From: Octadecabacter antarcticus 307
GTDB taxonomy: Bacteria > Pseudomonadota > Alphaproteobacteria > Rhodobacterales > Rhodobacteraceae
Direction: 5' to 3'
Assembly: GCF_000155675.2 (NCBI RefSeq)
Contig: NC_020911.1
Location: 4,640,501 to 4,704,500 of the forward strand
Length of the DNA stretch: 64,000 bases
Shown: positions 9,239-17,818 of the stretch, in pieces
Layout of the letters: every line of letters begins with the position of its first letter
How positions within the stretch are numbered: position 1 is the first letter of the stretch
Notes under the pieces: model-generated
The model's input: only the letters and a program-made list of their open reading frames with translations
Databases searched by the model: none
What the model was told of the DNA's origin: nothing
Translations under genes and position numbers: made by a program

Positions 9239-10744
9239 CTAGCGAAGCCGTTGCCCATTGGCGAGAACGTGGCCTTCGGGGTTCACTTCAATCGTTGAGG
9301 TCAGCATGTCATCACCAACAGTTGTCGCGAACATACCCAACATCATCCGTGGCATCATCGCCTGATCTTCTGGAATAAGGCCCATCTGGATCAAGTTGTC
9401 GACAAGTCCGTTGATGCCATTAATGGCAAAGGTGGCCTGACCTTCGGGGCGTGGAAATCCATCGAATGTTTCAAGGTCAGTGTTGTCAAAAGTGAAAGCA
9501 CCATCACCGGTAATTTCAGCACCCGCGCCGCGCACGGTCAGTTCAGTGATCTGAACGCCATTAACCTCACCGGGAATGTCGGACATCATCACGGCTTCTT
9601 GCTGGGCAGGGTCAAGGAAATCAAAGAACGGCGTGACCTGCGCATCAACTGAAAGCGCGATGGTCATCGGATCACGAGGCAGAACCCCTGCCGGATCGCC
9701 AATATTCCACAATGTTTCACCGATCGTGAGATCCGTCAGGTTGAATGCCAATCGCGCATCACGTGGGCCATCGGCACCTTGGCTCAGCGGGATCAGAATA
9801 TCGAACCCGTATTTGGCCAACGACGCTTGTAGCGGGAAAGGAATTTCATTGGGGATCGACAGGTTCATATCAATGCCGCGGGATTCGCCACGGTAGGCTG
9901 CCCCGTCTACATCAAATGAAAACTCAAGACCGCCACCATCGATGGTGGCAGAACCGGAGCCCGCGTCGTCTATAACGTCAAAGTCGAATGAATAGGCCGT
10001 TTCACCAAATGAATATCCACCTTCCATTGCCAGACCATCGACGAAGGGCGGCATGTCGGCATCAAAGTCCATGTCGATTGGGGTGACAATATTGGCAAAC
10101 ATCGCAAGGTCGGCGATATCGCCATTGGCTTGAAAAACGCCGCCCTGATCCGTCTCGTTAAAATGCGCGTTGATATCCAAGACCCCGACGTTGAACACAT
10201 AGGCGATGCGGGTCAAAGTGTCTTCGCTGACTGAATAGGTACCGGACAGATCAAGCATGGTCAGGGCAACGTCGACGACATCCATCGACTTATCGCCTTC
10301 AATGCTATCAAGCCGGAAACCATAGCTGTCGGCGGTGATATCATAGATCATCGCGTTAGGTTCGCCGGACACTTTCAAGACCATGTCGGATTGCGACACT
10401 GTCACATTTACCGTTGCCAGATCGCCGTATTCAGGCGTCAAATCGACCGTGATCGGGTAGCTGGCGGCCATCGTGATATTCACAGTACCGTCACCGTTTT
10501 CGGTCAAGATGATATCTCCAAGCTCGGCCACTATGGAAGCTTCGTCGTCCGACTTTTCGATTTTAACGTCCGAAATCGTCAGCGTATCGCCGGACATCTC
10601 TTCGCCGCCGGTTGTGAATCCCTGACCGTAAACGGCCATCTGGCCGGTCCAATTGTCCCAAACCTGCTTGGCCGTGACATCGGCGGAGGCGGTTGTGCCG
10701 CACAGAATTGCCGCGATAATGGATGAATAACGAATGCTCTTCAT
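9239..10744 (-). CDS. DUF2125 secreted protein, copy 2
   Basis: 501 residues with a signal peptide ending near TTASADVTA. Same architecture as the downstream paralogue: beta-rich exported body, then PRMMLGMFATTVGDDMLTS and a conserved HVLANGQRLR end. The two are tandem duplicates that have diverged along most of their length but kept a strongly conserved C-terminus, suggesting a conserved functional tail. RBS AGGAGC lies about seven bases upstream of the ATG. Function unknown. Confidence 0.85.
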   Translation of the reverse strand: MKSIRYSSIIAAILCGTTASADVTAKQVWDNWTGQMAVYGQGFTTGGEEMSGDTLTISDVKIEKSDDEASIVAELGDIILTENGDGTVNITMAASYPITVDLTPEYGDLATVNVTVSQSDMVLKVSGEPNAMIYDITADSYGFRLDSIEGDKSMDVVDVALTMLDLSGTYSVSEDTLTRIAYVFNVGVLDINAHFNETDQGGVFQANGDIADLAMFANIVTPIDMDFDADMPPFVDGLAMEGGYSFGETAYSFDFDVIDDAGSGSATIDGGGLEFSFDVDGAAYRGESRGIDMNLSIPNEIPFPLQASLAKYGFDILIPLSQGADGPRDARLAFNLTDLTIGETLWNIGDPAGVLPRDPMTIALSVDAQVTPFFDFLDPAQQEAVMMSDIPGEVNGVQITELTVRGAGAEITGDGAFTFDNTDLETFDGFPRPEGQATFAINGINGLVDNLIQMGLIPEDQAMMPRMMLGMFATTVGDDMLTSTIEVNPEGHVLANGQRLR

Positions 10745-10871
10745 GATAAGTTGCTCCTGTCAAAAATACTTGTATTAGCTTTTCAAGTCTACGCGCGGCG
10801 GTCAAGGTCAGGAAACGTAACGGTGCGCAGCAAAGCTGCCCCAAACGTGCGGGTTTTTGAAAGGGTGTCAG

Positions 10872-11621
10872 ATGGACATGAAAGACAAGGTTGTTTTGAT
10901 AACAGGGGCCAGCCGGGGCATTGGGGCGGCCAGTGCGCGGGCTTTCGCCCATGCAGGGGCAAAAGTGGCGTTGGTGGCGCGATCAACAGCGCAGATCGAA
11001 ACATTGGCGGCAGACATCGGCCCTAACGCGATCGCAATTTCGTGCGATGTGTCGTCGTATGGTGACGTCGTAGCTGCAATTACAAAGACTGAAGACTCGT
11101 TCGGTCCGCTGGACGTGTTCATCGGCAATGCGGGGTCATTGGACCCGATCAGTCATCTGGCTGATGCCGATCCCGATGTATGGGGCAAAACCATCGACGT
11201 GAACCTGAAAGGCGTTTTCAACGGAATGCGTGCAGCTATGCCCGACATGATCAAGCGCGGCAAAGGCACCATCATTACTGTTTCATCCGGCGCGGCGCAT
11301 GGTCCTGTTGAGGCTTGGTCGGCTTACTGCGCATCCAAAGCGGGGGCCTATATGCTGACGCGATGTGCAGACAAAGAAGCCCGCGAAAAGGGTCTGCGCA
11401 TCATGGGCCTGTCTCCCGGAACCGTCGCGACAGACATGCAGCGCGAGATTAAGGCGTCCGGCATCAACCCCGTGAGCCAACTCGAATGGTCCGACCACAT
11501 CCCCCCCGAATGGCCCGCGCAAACGCTGGTCTGGATGTGCAGCGCGGATGCAGACGAATTTTGTGGTTCGGACATTTCCCTGCGTGAAGATGACATTCGC
11601 AAACGTGTCGGCCTGATATGA
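10872..11621 (+). CDS. short-chain dehydrogenase/reductase
   Basis: 249 residues. Classical SDR: TGASRGIGAA nucleotide-binding motif near residue 12, NAG motif (IGNAGSLDP) near 85, and the YxxxK active site in SAYCASKAG near residue 155. The start is the ATG at 10872, with GAAAGGG seven bases upstream; an upstream TTG in frame has no such site. Its stop overlaps the crotonase gene start, so the two enzymes probably act on the same (unidentified) acyl or alcohol substrate. Confidence 0.9.
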   Translation: MDMKDKVVLITGASRGIGAASARAFAHAGAKVALVARSTAQIETLAADIGPNAIAISCDVSSYGDVVAAITKTEDSFGPLDVFIGNAGSLDPISHLADADPDVWGKTIDVNLKGVFNGMRAAMPDMIKRGKGTIITVSSGAAHGPVEAWSAYCASKAGAYMLTRCADKEAREKGLRIMGLSPGTVATDMQREIKASGINPVSQLEWSDHIPPEWPAQTLVWMCSADADEFCGSDISLREDDIRKRVGLI

Positions 11622-12223
11622 TCAGGTCTGACACCAAAGACGGTCAGCTAACCATGACGATCAATCGTCCGGAAAAAGCCAATGCGCTCACTGAAGCGAT
11701 GTTGGTTGAACTGGCTGACATCATTGCAGTGACAGATGCCCGCGTTCTTGTTCTTACGGGTGCGGGAAAAGTGTTTAGCGCGGGTGCTGACCTTGACGAT
11801 GTGCGGGGCGGCACCCTCGCGACATCGCCAGAATGGGAACGCTTGTCGACTGCCGTGGCGAATTTCGCAGGGCTTAGCGTTGCGGCGATGAACGGGTCGT
11901 GTGCGGGTGGGGCGCTGGGCATGGTCTTGGCCTGTGATCTGCGCATCGCCGTGCCAACCGCCAGGTTCTTTTACCCCGTCATCAAAATGGGCGTGCTGCC
12001 ACAACCGTCTGACCCTGCGCGCCTGCGCAACCTTATCGGCCCATCTGCTGCAAAACGCATCCTGCTCACTGGTGCGCGGATCACCGCAGATGAGGCGCTG
12101 GCCCTCGGTCTTCTCGATCAGATCAGTCCTGCAGATCTCTTGTCTGATGTTCAAACACTGACTGCACCTGCCCGCGCCGCCGATCCAGCACAGGTCACGG
12201 CTATCAAGGCGCTCATCGGCTGA
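11618..12223 (+). CDS. crotonase-fold (enoyl-CoA hydratase/isomerase family) protein
   Basis: 201 residues, shorter than the usual 255-265. The oxyanion-hole segments are recognisable (FSAGADLDDV and MNGSCAGGALGMVLACDLR). By alignment with the family pattern, the two glutamates used by hydratases are replaced by G101 and V121, so simple hydratase activity is unlikely; isomerase, hydrolase or decarboxylase chemistry remain possible. The C-terminal oligomerisation helices are short. It starts on the last bases of the SDR gene (ATGA). Confidence 0.85.
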   Translation: MIRSDTKDGQLTMTINRPEKANALTEAMLVELADIIAVTDARVLVLTGAGKVFSAGADLDDVRGGTLATSPEWERLSTAVANFAGLSVAAMNGSCAGGALGMVLACDLRIAVPTARFFYPVIKMGVLPQPSDPARLRNLIGPSAAKRILLTGARITADEALALGLLDQISPADLLSDVQTLTAPARAADPAQVTAIKALIG

Positions 12224-12281
12224 ACTGGGCCGTTTTCACAGTGCCAGTTTTCACGGGGCCAAACGTGGTGTAGTGGGCGGT

Positions 12282-12578
12282 ATGGATGGCTTTTTGAACA
12301 CCACGCTTGGCTTTATGACCGCCGCCTATGAGGTCGCGTTTGATTGGCTCATCGATCCTGAAAATTGGGTGCAATTTGCGCTGCTGGTTGGCGCGTACCT
12401 TGTCGCGGTTTTTATTTTTGAATTCTGGGTAAACGGGATTGACGATGGACGCTTCAAGTACCAAAGCCACGTTCGTTTCGCAGTCTGGAATACACTTAAA
12501 GATGCGGGCATCGAAATTCCGTTCCCGCAACGTGTTGTCGAAATCAAAGGCGGCTTTCCCGCAGGAGTGACTGAATGA
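12282..12578 (+). CDS. miniature MscS-derived membrane protein (internal deletion form)
   Basis: 98 residues. An N-terminal amphipathic and hydrophobic part (WVQFALLVGAYLVAVFIFEF) is followed directly by a segment matching the cytoplasmic C-terminal end of small-conductance mechanosensitive channels (FWVNGIDDG, then AVWNTLKDAGIEIPFPQR and VVEIKGG). The pore helix and beta domain that lie between these in MscS are absent, in frame. It could not form the usual channel pore. A GTG nine bases upstream is an alternative start. It overlaps the downstream flavoprotein start, so it is translated as part of an intact operon. Confidence 0.65.
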   Translation: MDGFLNTTLGFMTAAYEVAFDWLIDPENWVQFALLVGAYLVAVFIFEFWVNGIDDGRFKYQSHVRFAVWNTLKDAGIEIPFPQRVVEIKGGFPAGVTE

Positions 12579-13750
12579 CTGATGCCCTGATAATTGGTGG
12601 TGGTCCGGCAGGTTTGATGGCGGCAGACGTGCTGTCAGCGGCAGGGCAAAGCGTTACAATCACCGACGCGATGCCAACCGTTGGGCGCAAGTTCCTGATG
12701 GCTGGCAAGTCTGGCTTGAATCTTACGAAGGCTGAAGATTTCGCGACCTTCCAAACCGCCTATGGCGCGTCGAATGCGACTTTGAACCCTATCCTGTCTG
12801 CCTTTGGTCCAGCTGACGTGAGCGCATGGGCGGAAGATTTGGGGCAAACGGTCTTTACAGGCACTACTGGCCGCGTTTTTCCGACGAAGATGAAGTCCTC
12901 GCCACTGCTGCGCGCATGGCTCGCGCGGCTGAATAAGCAGGGTGTCACCGTCCAAACGCGTTGGCATTGGACCGGCTGGGCCAAAGACGGCACCGGCGAC
13001 GTGGCAACGTTTGATACGCCAGATGGCCCCGCGACGATTTCTGCAAAAACCACGATCCTGGCGATGGGTGGTGCCAGCTGGAAACGGTTGGGGTCGGACG
13101 GGAAATGGGCAGGTCATTTACTGGATGCCGTCGCGCCGTTCCAGCCTGCCAATGTGGGCTTCACCGTCCCGTGGTCAGACCACATGACGCAGCATTTTGG
13201 CGCCGCCGTGAAGGGTTGTGAAATGAGTGCAGGCGCCTTGACCTCACGGGGTGAATTCGTGGTCTCCGCTAAAGGCATTGAAGGAGGTGGTATCTATACC
13301 GTGTCCTCAGCAATTCGCGATGGTGCGCAATTGATATTAGACCTTTTGCCCGACATGTCTGTTGAAGAGATTACAGCAAAATTGCGCGATCCCAAAGGCA
13401 AACAATCCACTGCAAATACCCTGCGTAAGGCGTTGAAGCTGGACCCCGTTAAACGCGCACTGCTGAATGAATTTGGCCGCGGCAGTAATCTGTCCCTACC
13501 TGAAAAGATCAAAGCACTGCCGTTCCCCGCCCTAGTGCCACGTCCCATCGACGAAGCAATATCAACTGCTGGCGGTGTGCGGTTTGATGCGCTGACGGAC
13601 GATTTGATGCTGAAATCCCGACTAGGGGTCTATTGCGTTGGTGAAATGCTGGATTGGGAGGCCCCAACTGGGGGGTATCTGATCACCGCATGCCTTGCGA
13701 TGGGCCGCCATGCAGGCCTTGCTGCCACGCGCCGCATCCAGACGTCCTAG
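12575..13750 (+). CDS. BaiN/HI0933-like FAD-dependent flavoprotein (TIGR03862 type)
   Basis: 391 residues. The N-terminal dinucleotide-binding motif GGGPAGLMAADVL is followed by the family-specific GRKFLMAGKSGLNLT, and a C-terminal FAD-contact segment GVYCVGEMLDWEAPTGGYLIT. These define the HI0933-like/BaiN flavoproteins, whose substrate is mostly unknown (one member reduces bile-acid intermediates). It overlaps the upstream MscS-derived gene by four bases and ends just before the convergent epimerase gene. Confidence 0.9.
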   Translation: MTDALIIGGGPAGLMAADVLSAAGQSVTITDAMPTVGRKFLMAGKSGLNLTKAEDFATFQTAYGASNATLNPILSAFGPADVSAWAEDLGQTVFTGTTGRVFPTKMKSSPLLRAWLARLNKQGVTVQTRWHWTGWAKDGTGDVATFDTPDGPATISAKTTILAMGGASWKRLGSDGKWAGHLLDAVAPFQPANVGFTVPWSDHMTQHFGAAVKGCEMSAGALTSRGEFVVSAKGIEGGGIYTVSSAIRDGAQLILDLLPDMSVEEITAKLRDPKGKQSTANTLRKALKLDPVKRALLNEFGRGSNLSLPEKIKALPFPALVPRPIDEAISTAGGVRFDALTDDLMLKSRLGVYCVGEMLDWEAPTGGYLITACLAMGRHAGLAATRRIQTS

Positions 13751-13767
13751 CCTTAGCCCGCTCACGT

Positions 13768-14787
13768 TTATACGTCGTAGTAGTCGCGGTACCAATCGAC
13801 GAAAGCTTTGACGCCGGTCGTGACATCCGTCTTTGGTGTGTAGCCCGTTAACTTTTGCAACAATGCGCCATCGGCCCATGTTGCAGGCACGTCACCGGGC
13901 TGCATATCCATGAAATTTTTGGCCGCAGGCTGACCCAAGGCACCTTCGATCGCTTCGATGAAGGCCATCAACTGAACGGGTTCACCATTGCCGATGTTGA
14001 CGATCCGGTGCGGGGCGACAGGGGACAGGCTGTCGCCATCAAAAACTTGAGGAGCGGGCACGTCGTCCAATCGTTCTGGGATGGCATTAAGCAACAGGTG
14101 AATGCCGCGCACGAGGTCGGTCACATAGGTGAAATCACGGCTCATATCGCCGTGGTTGTAAACGTCGATCGGATCACCGTTGAGAATGGCCTTCGTGAAC
14201 TTGAACAACGCCATATCGGGGCGACCCCACGGACCGTAGACCGTAAAGAACCGAAACATCGTCGTCGGAATATCGTAAAGATGGGCATAGCTGTGGGCCA
14301 TCACCTCGTTTGATTTCTTGGTCGCGGCATAGAACGACATCTGCGTGTCGGCCTTGTCTGTCTCAGAGTATGGCATTTTAGTGTTGGCACCGTATGCTGA
14401 CGATGTGGACGCCAGCAAAAGGTGTTTCACAGGCGTCGCACGTACCGCTTCGAGCAGGTTAAATGTGCCAATAATGTTGGCGTCGATATAGGATCGTGGT
14501 TCAACAATCGAATAACGCACACCTGCCTGACCCGCCAAATGCACGACGAAATCAGGCTGTTCAGCCGCGACGAGGTCCATCAGCACGCCGTCTGCTTCTA
14601 GGCGATCATTGACGGCGCGAAAGCCGCTCGATTGCAGCAGGTTTGCCTGCCGTCGTTCCTTTAGACGCACGTCATAATAGTCGGTCATGGCGTCAAATCC
14701 GATGACGTCGAACCCCGCAGCCAATAGGTGTTTACACAGGTGGTAGCCGATAAAGCCCGCTGATCCGGTGACAAGTGCTTTGGGCAT
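13768..14787 (-). CDS. UDP-glucuronate 4-epimerase family (extended SDR)
   Basis: 339 residues. NAD-binding motif TGSAGFIGYHLCKHLL at the N-terminus and catalytic YAATKKSNE (YxxxK). The combination of DAMTDYYDVRLKERR, LAGQAGVRYS and the closing YTPKTDVTTGVKAFVDWYRDYYDV matches UDP-glucuronic acid 4-epimerases of capsule loci, which make UDP-galacturonate. It lies directly after ugd on the same strand with a one-base overlap, so UDP-glucose would be oxidised and then epimerised. This is precursor supply for the adjacent exopolysaccharide genes. Confidence 0.88.
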   Translation of the reverse strand: MPKALVTGSAGFIGYHLCKHLLAAGFDVIGFDAMTDYYDVRLKERRQANLLQSSGFRAVNDRLEADGVLMDLVAAEQPDFVVHLAGQAGVRYSIVEPRSYIDANIIGTFNLLEAVRATPVKHLLLASTSSAYGANTKMPYSETDKADTQMSFYAATKKSNEVMAHSYAHLYDIPTTMFRFFTVYGPWGRPDMALFKFTKAILNGDPIDVYNHGDMSRDFTYVTDLVRGIHLLLNAIPERLDDVPAPQVFDGDSLSPVAPHRIVNIGNGEPVQLMAFIEAIEGALGQPAAKNFMDMQPGDVPATWADGALLQKLTGYTPKTDVTTGVKAFVDWYRDYYDV

Positions 14788-16124
14788 CAGGAGACTCTGC
14801 TAACAGATGGTTTCAACGGGGTCCGTCCGATTGAAATGTACGCGTCAAACCCTGCACGTTTTGCGTCCCTGTTGGAATAGATGTTGCGCAGATCGGCCAT
14901 GCGCGGGGTTGCCATATGTTTGGCCAAGCGTTTCAGATCAAGCCCGCGAAATTCATTCCATTCCGTCAGGATCACTACGAGATCGGCATTGCGCGCAGCC
15001 TTGTAGGCATCGTCAACCCAGTTCACGCTGGGCAACAGGGCCTCACCTTCGTGGTGGCCTTGCGGGTCAGTCACGCGCACCTTAGCACCCCCGCCAACCA
15101 ACGCAGGAATGATTGTCAAACTGGGCGCGTCGCGCATGTCGTCGGTATTGGGTTTAAACGTAACGCCCAACACCGCGATCACCTTGCCGTTAAAGCTGCC
15201 ATCACACAGGTCCAGCAGCTTATCGACCATCCGACGCTTAACCTCTTCATTGACCTTGATTACGGCCTCTGTGATTTGCATGGGAACGGCGTGTTCTTGG
15301 CCCATGCGCGCCAGTGCTTTGGTATCTTTGGGAAAACACGACCCGCCGTAGCCTGGCCCTGCGTGCAGGAATTTGTTACCGATACGCCCGTCCAGCCCCA
15401 TGCCCTTGCTGACCTGTTTGATATCTGCACCAGTGCGTTCGCACAGGGCTGCGATTTCGTTGATGAAAGTAATCTTCGTGGCGAGGAACGCGTTGGCCGC
15501 GTATTTAATCGTTTCTGCGCTTTCCAGATCAGTGATGACTACTGGAAAATCGCGCAGGAAAAGTGGGCGATAGACGTCATTCATGATCTCGCCCGCGCGA
15601 TCGGTTTGCACACCGACCACAACGCGGTCAGGGCGCATGAAATCATCAATCGCAGCCCCCTCGCGCAGGAATTCGGGGTTGGACGCCACATCGAAATCAA
15701 GGTCAGGGTTGGCCTTGTGGACGACCTGTTTGACCTTCCGGTTGGTGCCAACGGGCACCGTCGATTTGGTGACGATGACGGTGTAATTTTTAGCCGCCCG
15801 CGCGATTTCTTCGGCAGCGGCCATTACGAATGTCAGATCGGCGTGACCGTCACCGCGACGGGTCGGCGTGCCAACCGCGATGAACACCGCCTCCGCGCCG
15901 TCAATGGCCGATGCCAGATCCAATGTGAATGTTAGACGGCCTGCTTCGACGTTTTTGGCCATTAATTCTCCAAGCCCCGGCTCATAGATAGGGACTTCGC
16001 CGGCTTCCAGTTTGGAGATCTTGGCGGGGTCTTTGTCCACGCAAACAACGTCGTGTCCAAAATCGGAGAAACACACACCTGACACAAGGCCCACATAGCC
16101 TGTTCCGATCACTGCAATTTTCAT
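14787..16124 (-). CDS. ugd: UDP-glucose 6-dehydrogenase
   Basis: 445 residues. NAD-binding GTGYVGLVSGVCFSDFGHDV at the N-terminus, catalytic Cys in the segment GPGYGGSCFPKDTKAL, and the C-terminal dehydrogenase domain with VLGVTFKPNTDDMRDAPS. Oxidises UDP-glucose to UDP-glucuronate with two NAD. It is coupled by overlap to the downstream epimerase and sits 100 bases after the sugar transferase, forming an exopolysaccharide precursor operon. Confidence 0.95.
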   Translation of the reverse strand: MKIAVIGTGYVGLVSGVCFSDFGHDVVCVDKDPAKISKLEAGEVPIYEPGLGELMAKNVEAGRLTFTLDLASAIDGAEAVFIAVGTPTRRGDGHADLTFVMAAAEEIARAAKNYTVIVTKSTVPVGTNRKVKQVVHKANPDLDFDVASNPEFLREGAAIDDFMRPDRVVVGVQTDRAGEIMNDVYRPLFLRDFPVVITDLESAETIKYAANAFLATKITFINEIAALCERTGADIKQVSKGMGLDGRIGNKFLHAGPGYGGSCFPKDTKALARMGQEHAVPMQITEAVIKVNEEVKRRMVDKLLDLCDGSFNGKVIAVLGVTFKPNTDDMRDAPSLTIIPALVGGGAKVRVTDPQGHHEGEALLPSVNWVDDAYKAARNADLVVILTEWNEFRGLDLKRLAKHMATPRMADLRNIYSNRDAKRAGFDAYISIGRTPLKPSVSRVS

Positions 16125-16224
16125 GGCTCAGCCTTATGTTTGTTTGCCTGTTGCATATCGCAGGGTGCCGATGAGCGACCAGCCCAAATTTCAGGCGCCG
16201 TGAAAGTGCAGGCAGGATGTGCTT

Positions 16225-16830
16225 CTAACGCTTCAACACACGGCGCAAGGTTTGCCAGATTATTGTGGCATCAAAGCAGACGGATGCGTGGCGCTGATAG
16301 ATCAGGTCTAGCGCGGCTTTGCGCGGGATACAGCGAGTGGTGTAGATCGCTTCGGTCTGCGCCCGCGTCGTCGCACTGGCGATAACGCGTTCCTCAACGC
16401 GGTGATAATGCAGGGATGCAAGACCAGTGACACCGGGACGGGATTGTAGGACTTTCCCATAAAGTCGGGGGAAGGCGGCGGTGTATTGGCGCAAAGGCGG
16501 ACGTGGGCCAACGAAACCCATGTCACCGCGTAGTACGTTAATAAATTGCGGCAATTCATCAAGGCGGAAGCGGCGAAGCTTGCGGCCAATCGGGGTGATC
16601 CGGCTGGATTTATCACCACCCGTGACGCCGCCGTTTTGGTCGTGTGGCACATTAGACATGGTGCGAAACTTGATCAGATTAAAGGGCTGGTCGGGTGTCT
16701 TCATCCGCTCAGCCACATAGAAAACCGGCCCGCCGTCACGCAACAAAATGGCGATTGTGATCCCAATAGTTAGAGGTGCGGTCACAACCAATCCGATAAG
16801 GGCGAGGAGGATATCAAAGACGCGTTTCAT
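16225..16830 (-). CDS. bacterial sugar transferase (undecaprenyl-phosphate phosphosugar transferase)
   Basis: 201 residues. One N-terminal membrane helix (FDILLALIGLVVTAPLTIGIT), then the catalytic domain with the LIKFRTM motif, RLDELPQFINVLRGDMGFVGPRPP and a C-terminal LDLIY segment. These are hallmarks of the monotopic phosphoglycosyl transferases that start polysaccharide repeat synthesis on undecaprenyl phosphate. Overlaps the upstream NAD-epimerase gene by four bases. Confidence 0.92.
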   Translation of the reverse strand: MKRVFDILLALIGLVVTAPLTIGITIAILLRDGGPVFYVAERMKTPDQPFNLIKFRTMSNVPHDQNGGVTGGDKSSRITPIGRKLRRFRLDELPQFINVLRGDMGFVGPRPPLRQYTAAFPRLYGKVLQSRPGVTGLASLHYHRVEERVIASATTRAQTEAIYTTRCIPRKAALDLIYQRHASVCFDATIIWQTLRRVLKR

Positions 16831-17693
16831 CGTGCTGGAATCTCCGCCATTTGCTGGACCATTGCGTCTGCAGGATTATCATACTCCCTAAAATCAACAA
16901 GGCTTTGCGCCCTAAGTGTTGAAAGGGTCACACGATGTGGAATGCCGTCAGGGCTGGGCATGTTGATCCATTTTAGGTCAGGTATCTGATGGGTTCTATA
17001 GGCGCTTAACACTGCATCTAGCGTTACAGGTTGCGGGTGGGCGACATTTATGACGCGCGACAGGCCCTCGTGGGGCTTTGAGCATACGCGCACAACGTCG
17101 AACAGATCACGTGGCCCGATGTAGGAGCGTAGCGCTGCACTGCCATCAGAAAATCGGTGTAGCGGCATGGGCTTGCATGCCTTGACGTGGCGATTGGCCA
17201 CCGCGTTCAAAGCATCAGCGCCGACGATGTTCCCAATACGAAGGATCGTTATAGCAGGCGATGCTGAAGTGGCGGAAAAACTGCGCGCAACCTCTTCCAT
17301 TTTGGATTTACTGACGCCGTAAGGCGTGATGGGCCGTAGGGAATCGTTTTCGTCAAAAGGTGTGCCGTTGCCCGGTCCGTAGACAGCGGCAGAAGACGCG
17401 AGAACCACATGCGCGACACCCGCCTTTGCTGCATTGGCCAGCAGGTCTTTGACGAAGTGAAAGTTTGTGTCGTGCAACAGCGCCTCATCAGGTCCGGTGT
17501 AGCCGATCATATTGATCAGCGTGGCACCCTGCGCAAAGATTTGGTCGACCGCCGGATCGTCAAAGGCACCTGACCACTGCACATCAGCGCCTTTTGTACG
17601 CGCCTGCGTCCGCCATCCTAGGCCCGCACGCGTCGCGAAATGCGCCATCATCGCACCCAGTTTTCCATTTGCGCCGAGGATCGTTGTGGTCAA
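16827..17693 (-). CDS. NAD-dependent epimerase/dehydratase
   Basis: 288 residues. N-terminal GANGKLGAMM dinucleotide-binding motif, SSAAVYGPGN and a YGVSKSKMEE (YxxxK) active site. Extended-SDR nucleotide-sugar enzyme of the epimerase/4,6-dehydratase/4-reductase type; the exact sugar is not readable. First gene of the minus-strand block epimerase, sugar transferase, ugd, UDP-GlcA epimerase. It is divergent from yjbH across a 125-base gap that must hold both promoters. Confidence 0.85.
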   Translation of the reverse strand: MTTTILGANGKLGAMMAHFATRAGLGWRTQARTKGADVQWSGAFDDPAVDQIFAQGATLINMIGYTGPDEALLHDTNFHFVKDLLANAAKAGVAHVVLASSAAVYGPGNGTPFDENDSLRPITPYGVSKSKMEEVARSFSATSASPAITILRIGNIVGADALNAVANRHVKACKPMPLHRFSDGSAALRSYIGPRDLFDVVRVCSKPHEGLSRVINVAHPQPVTLDAVLSAYRTHQIPDLKWINMPSPDGIPHRVTLSTLRAQSLVDFREYDNPADAMVQQMAEIPAR

Positions 17694-17818
17694 GCCGAGG
17701 CCTTTCTGTGCCCGCAGGCCTATGTTATGGCAAATCTCACACTCCTATCGCGCTAGTTCATCGTTGGATTAGAATAGGGTTGCGGTGTTGTATGTTGCAA
17801 TGTCAGACAGTCTTTACG

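Noticed and set aside
14916..15935. 339-codon open frame on the plus strand
   Set aside because: It lies wholly antisense to ugd, which has clear motifs, and has no recognisable protein features.
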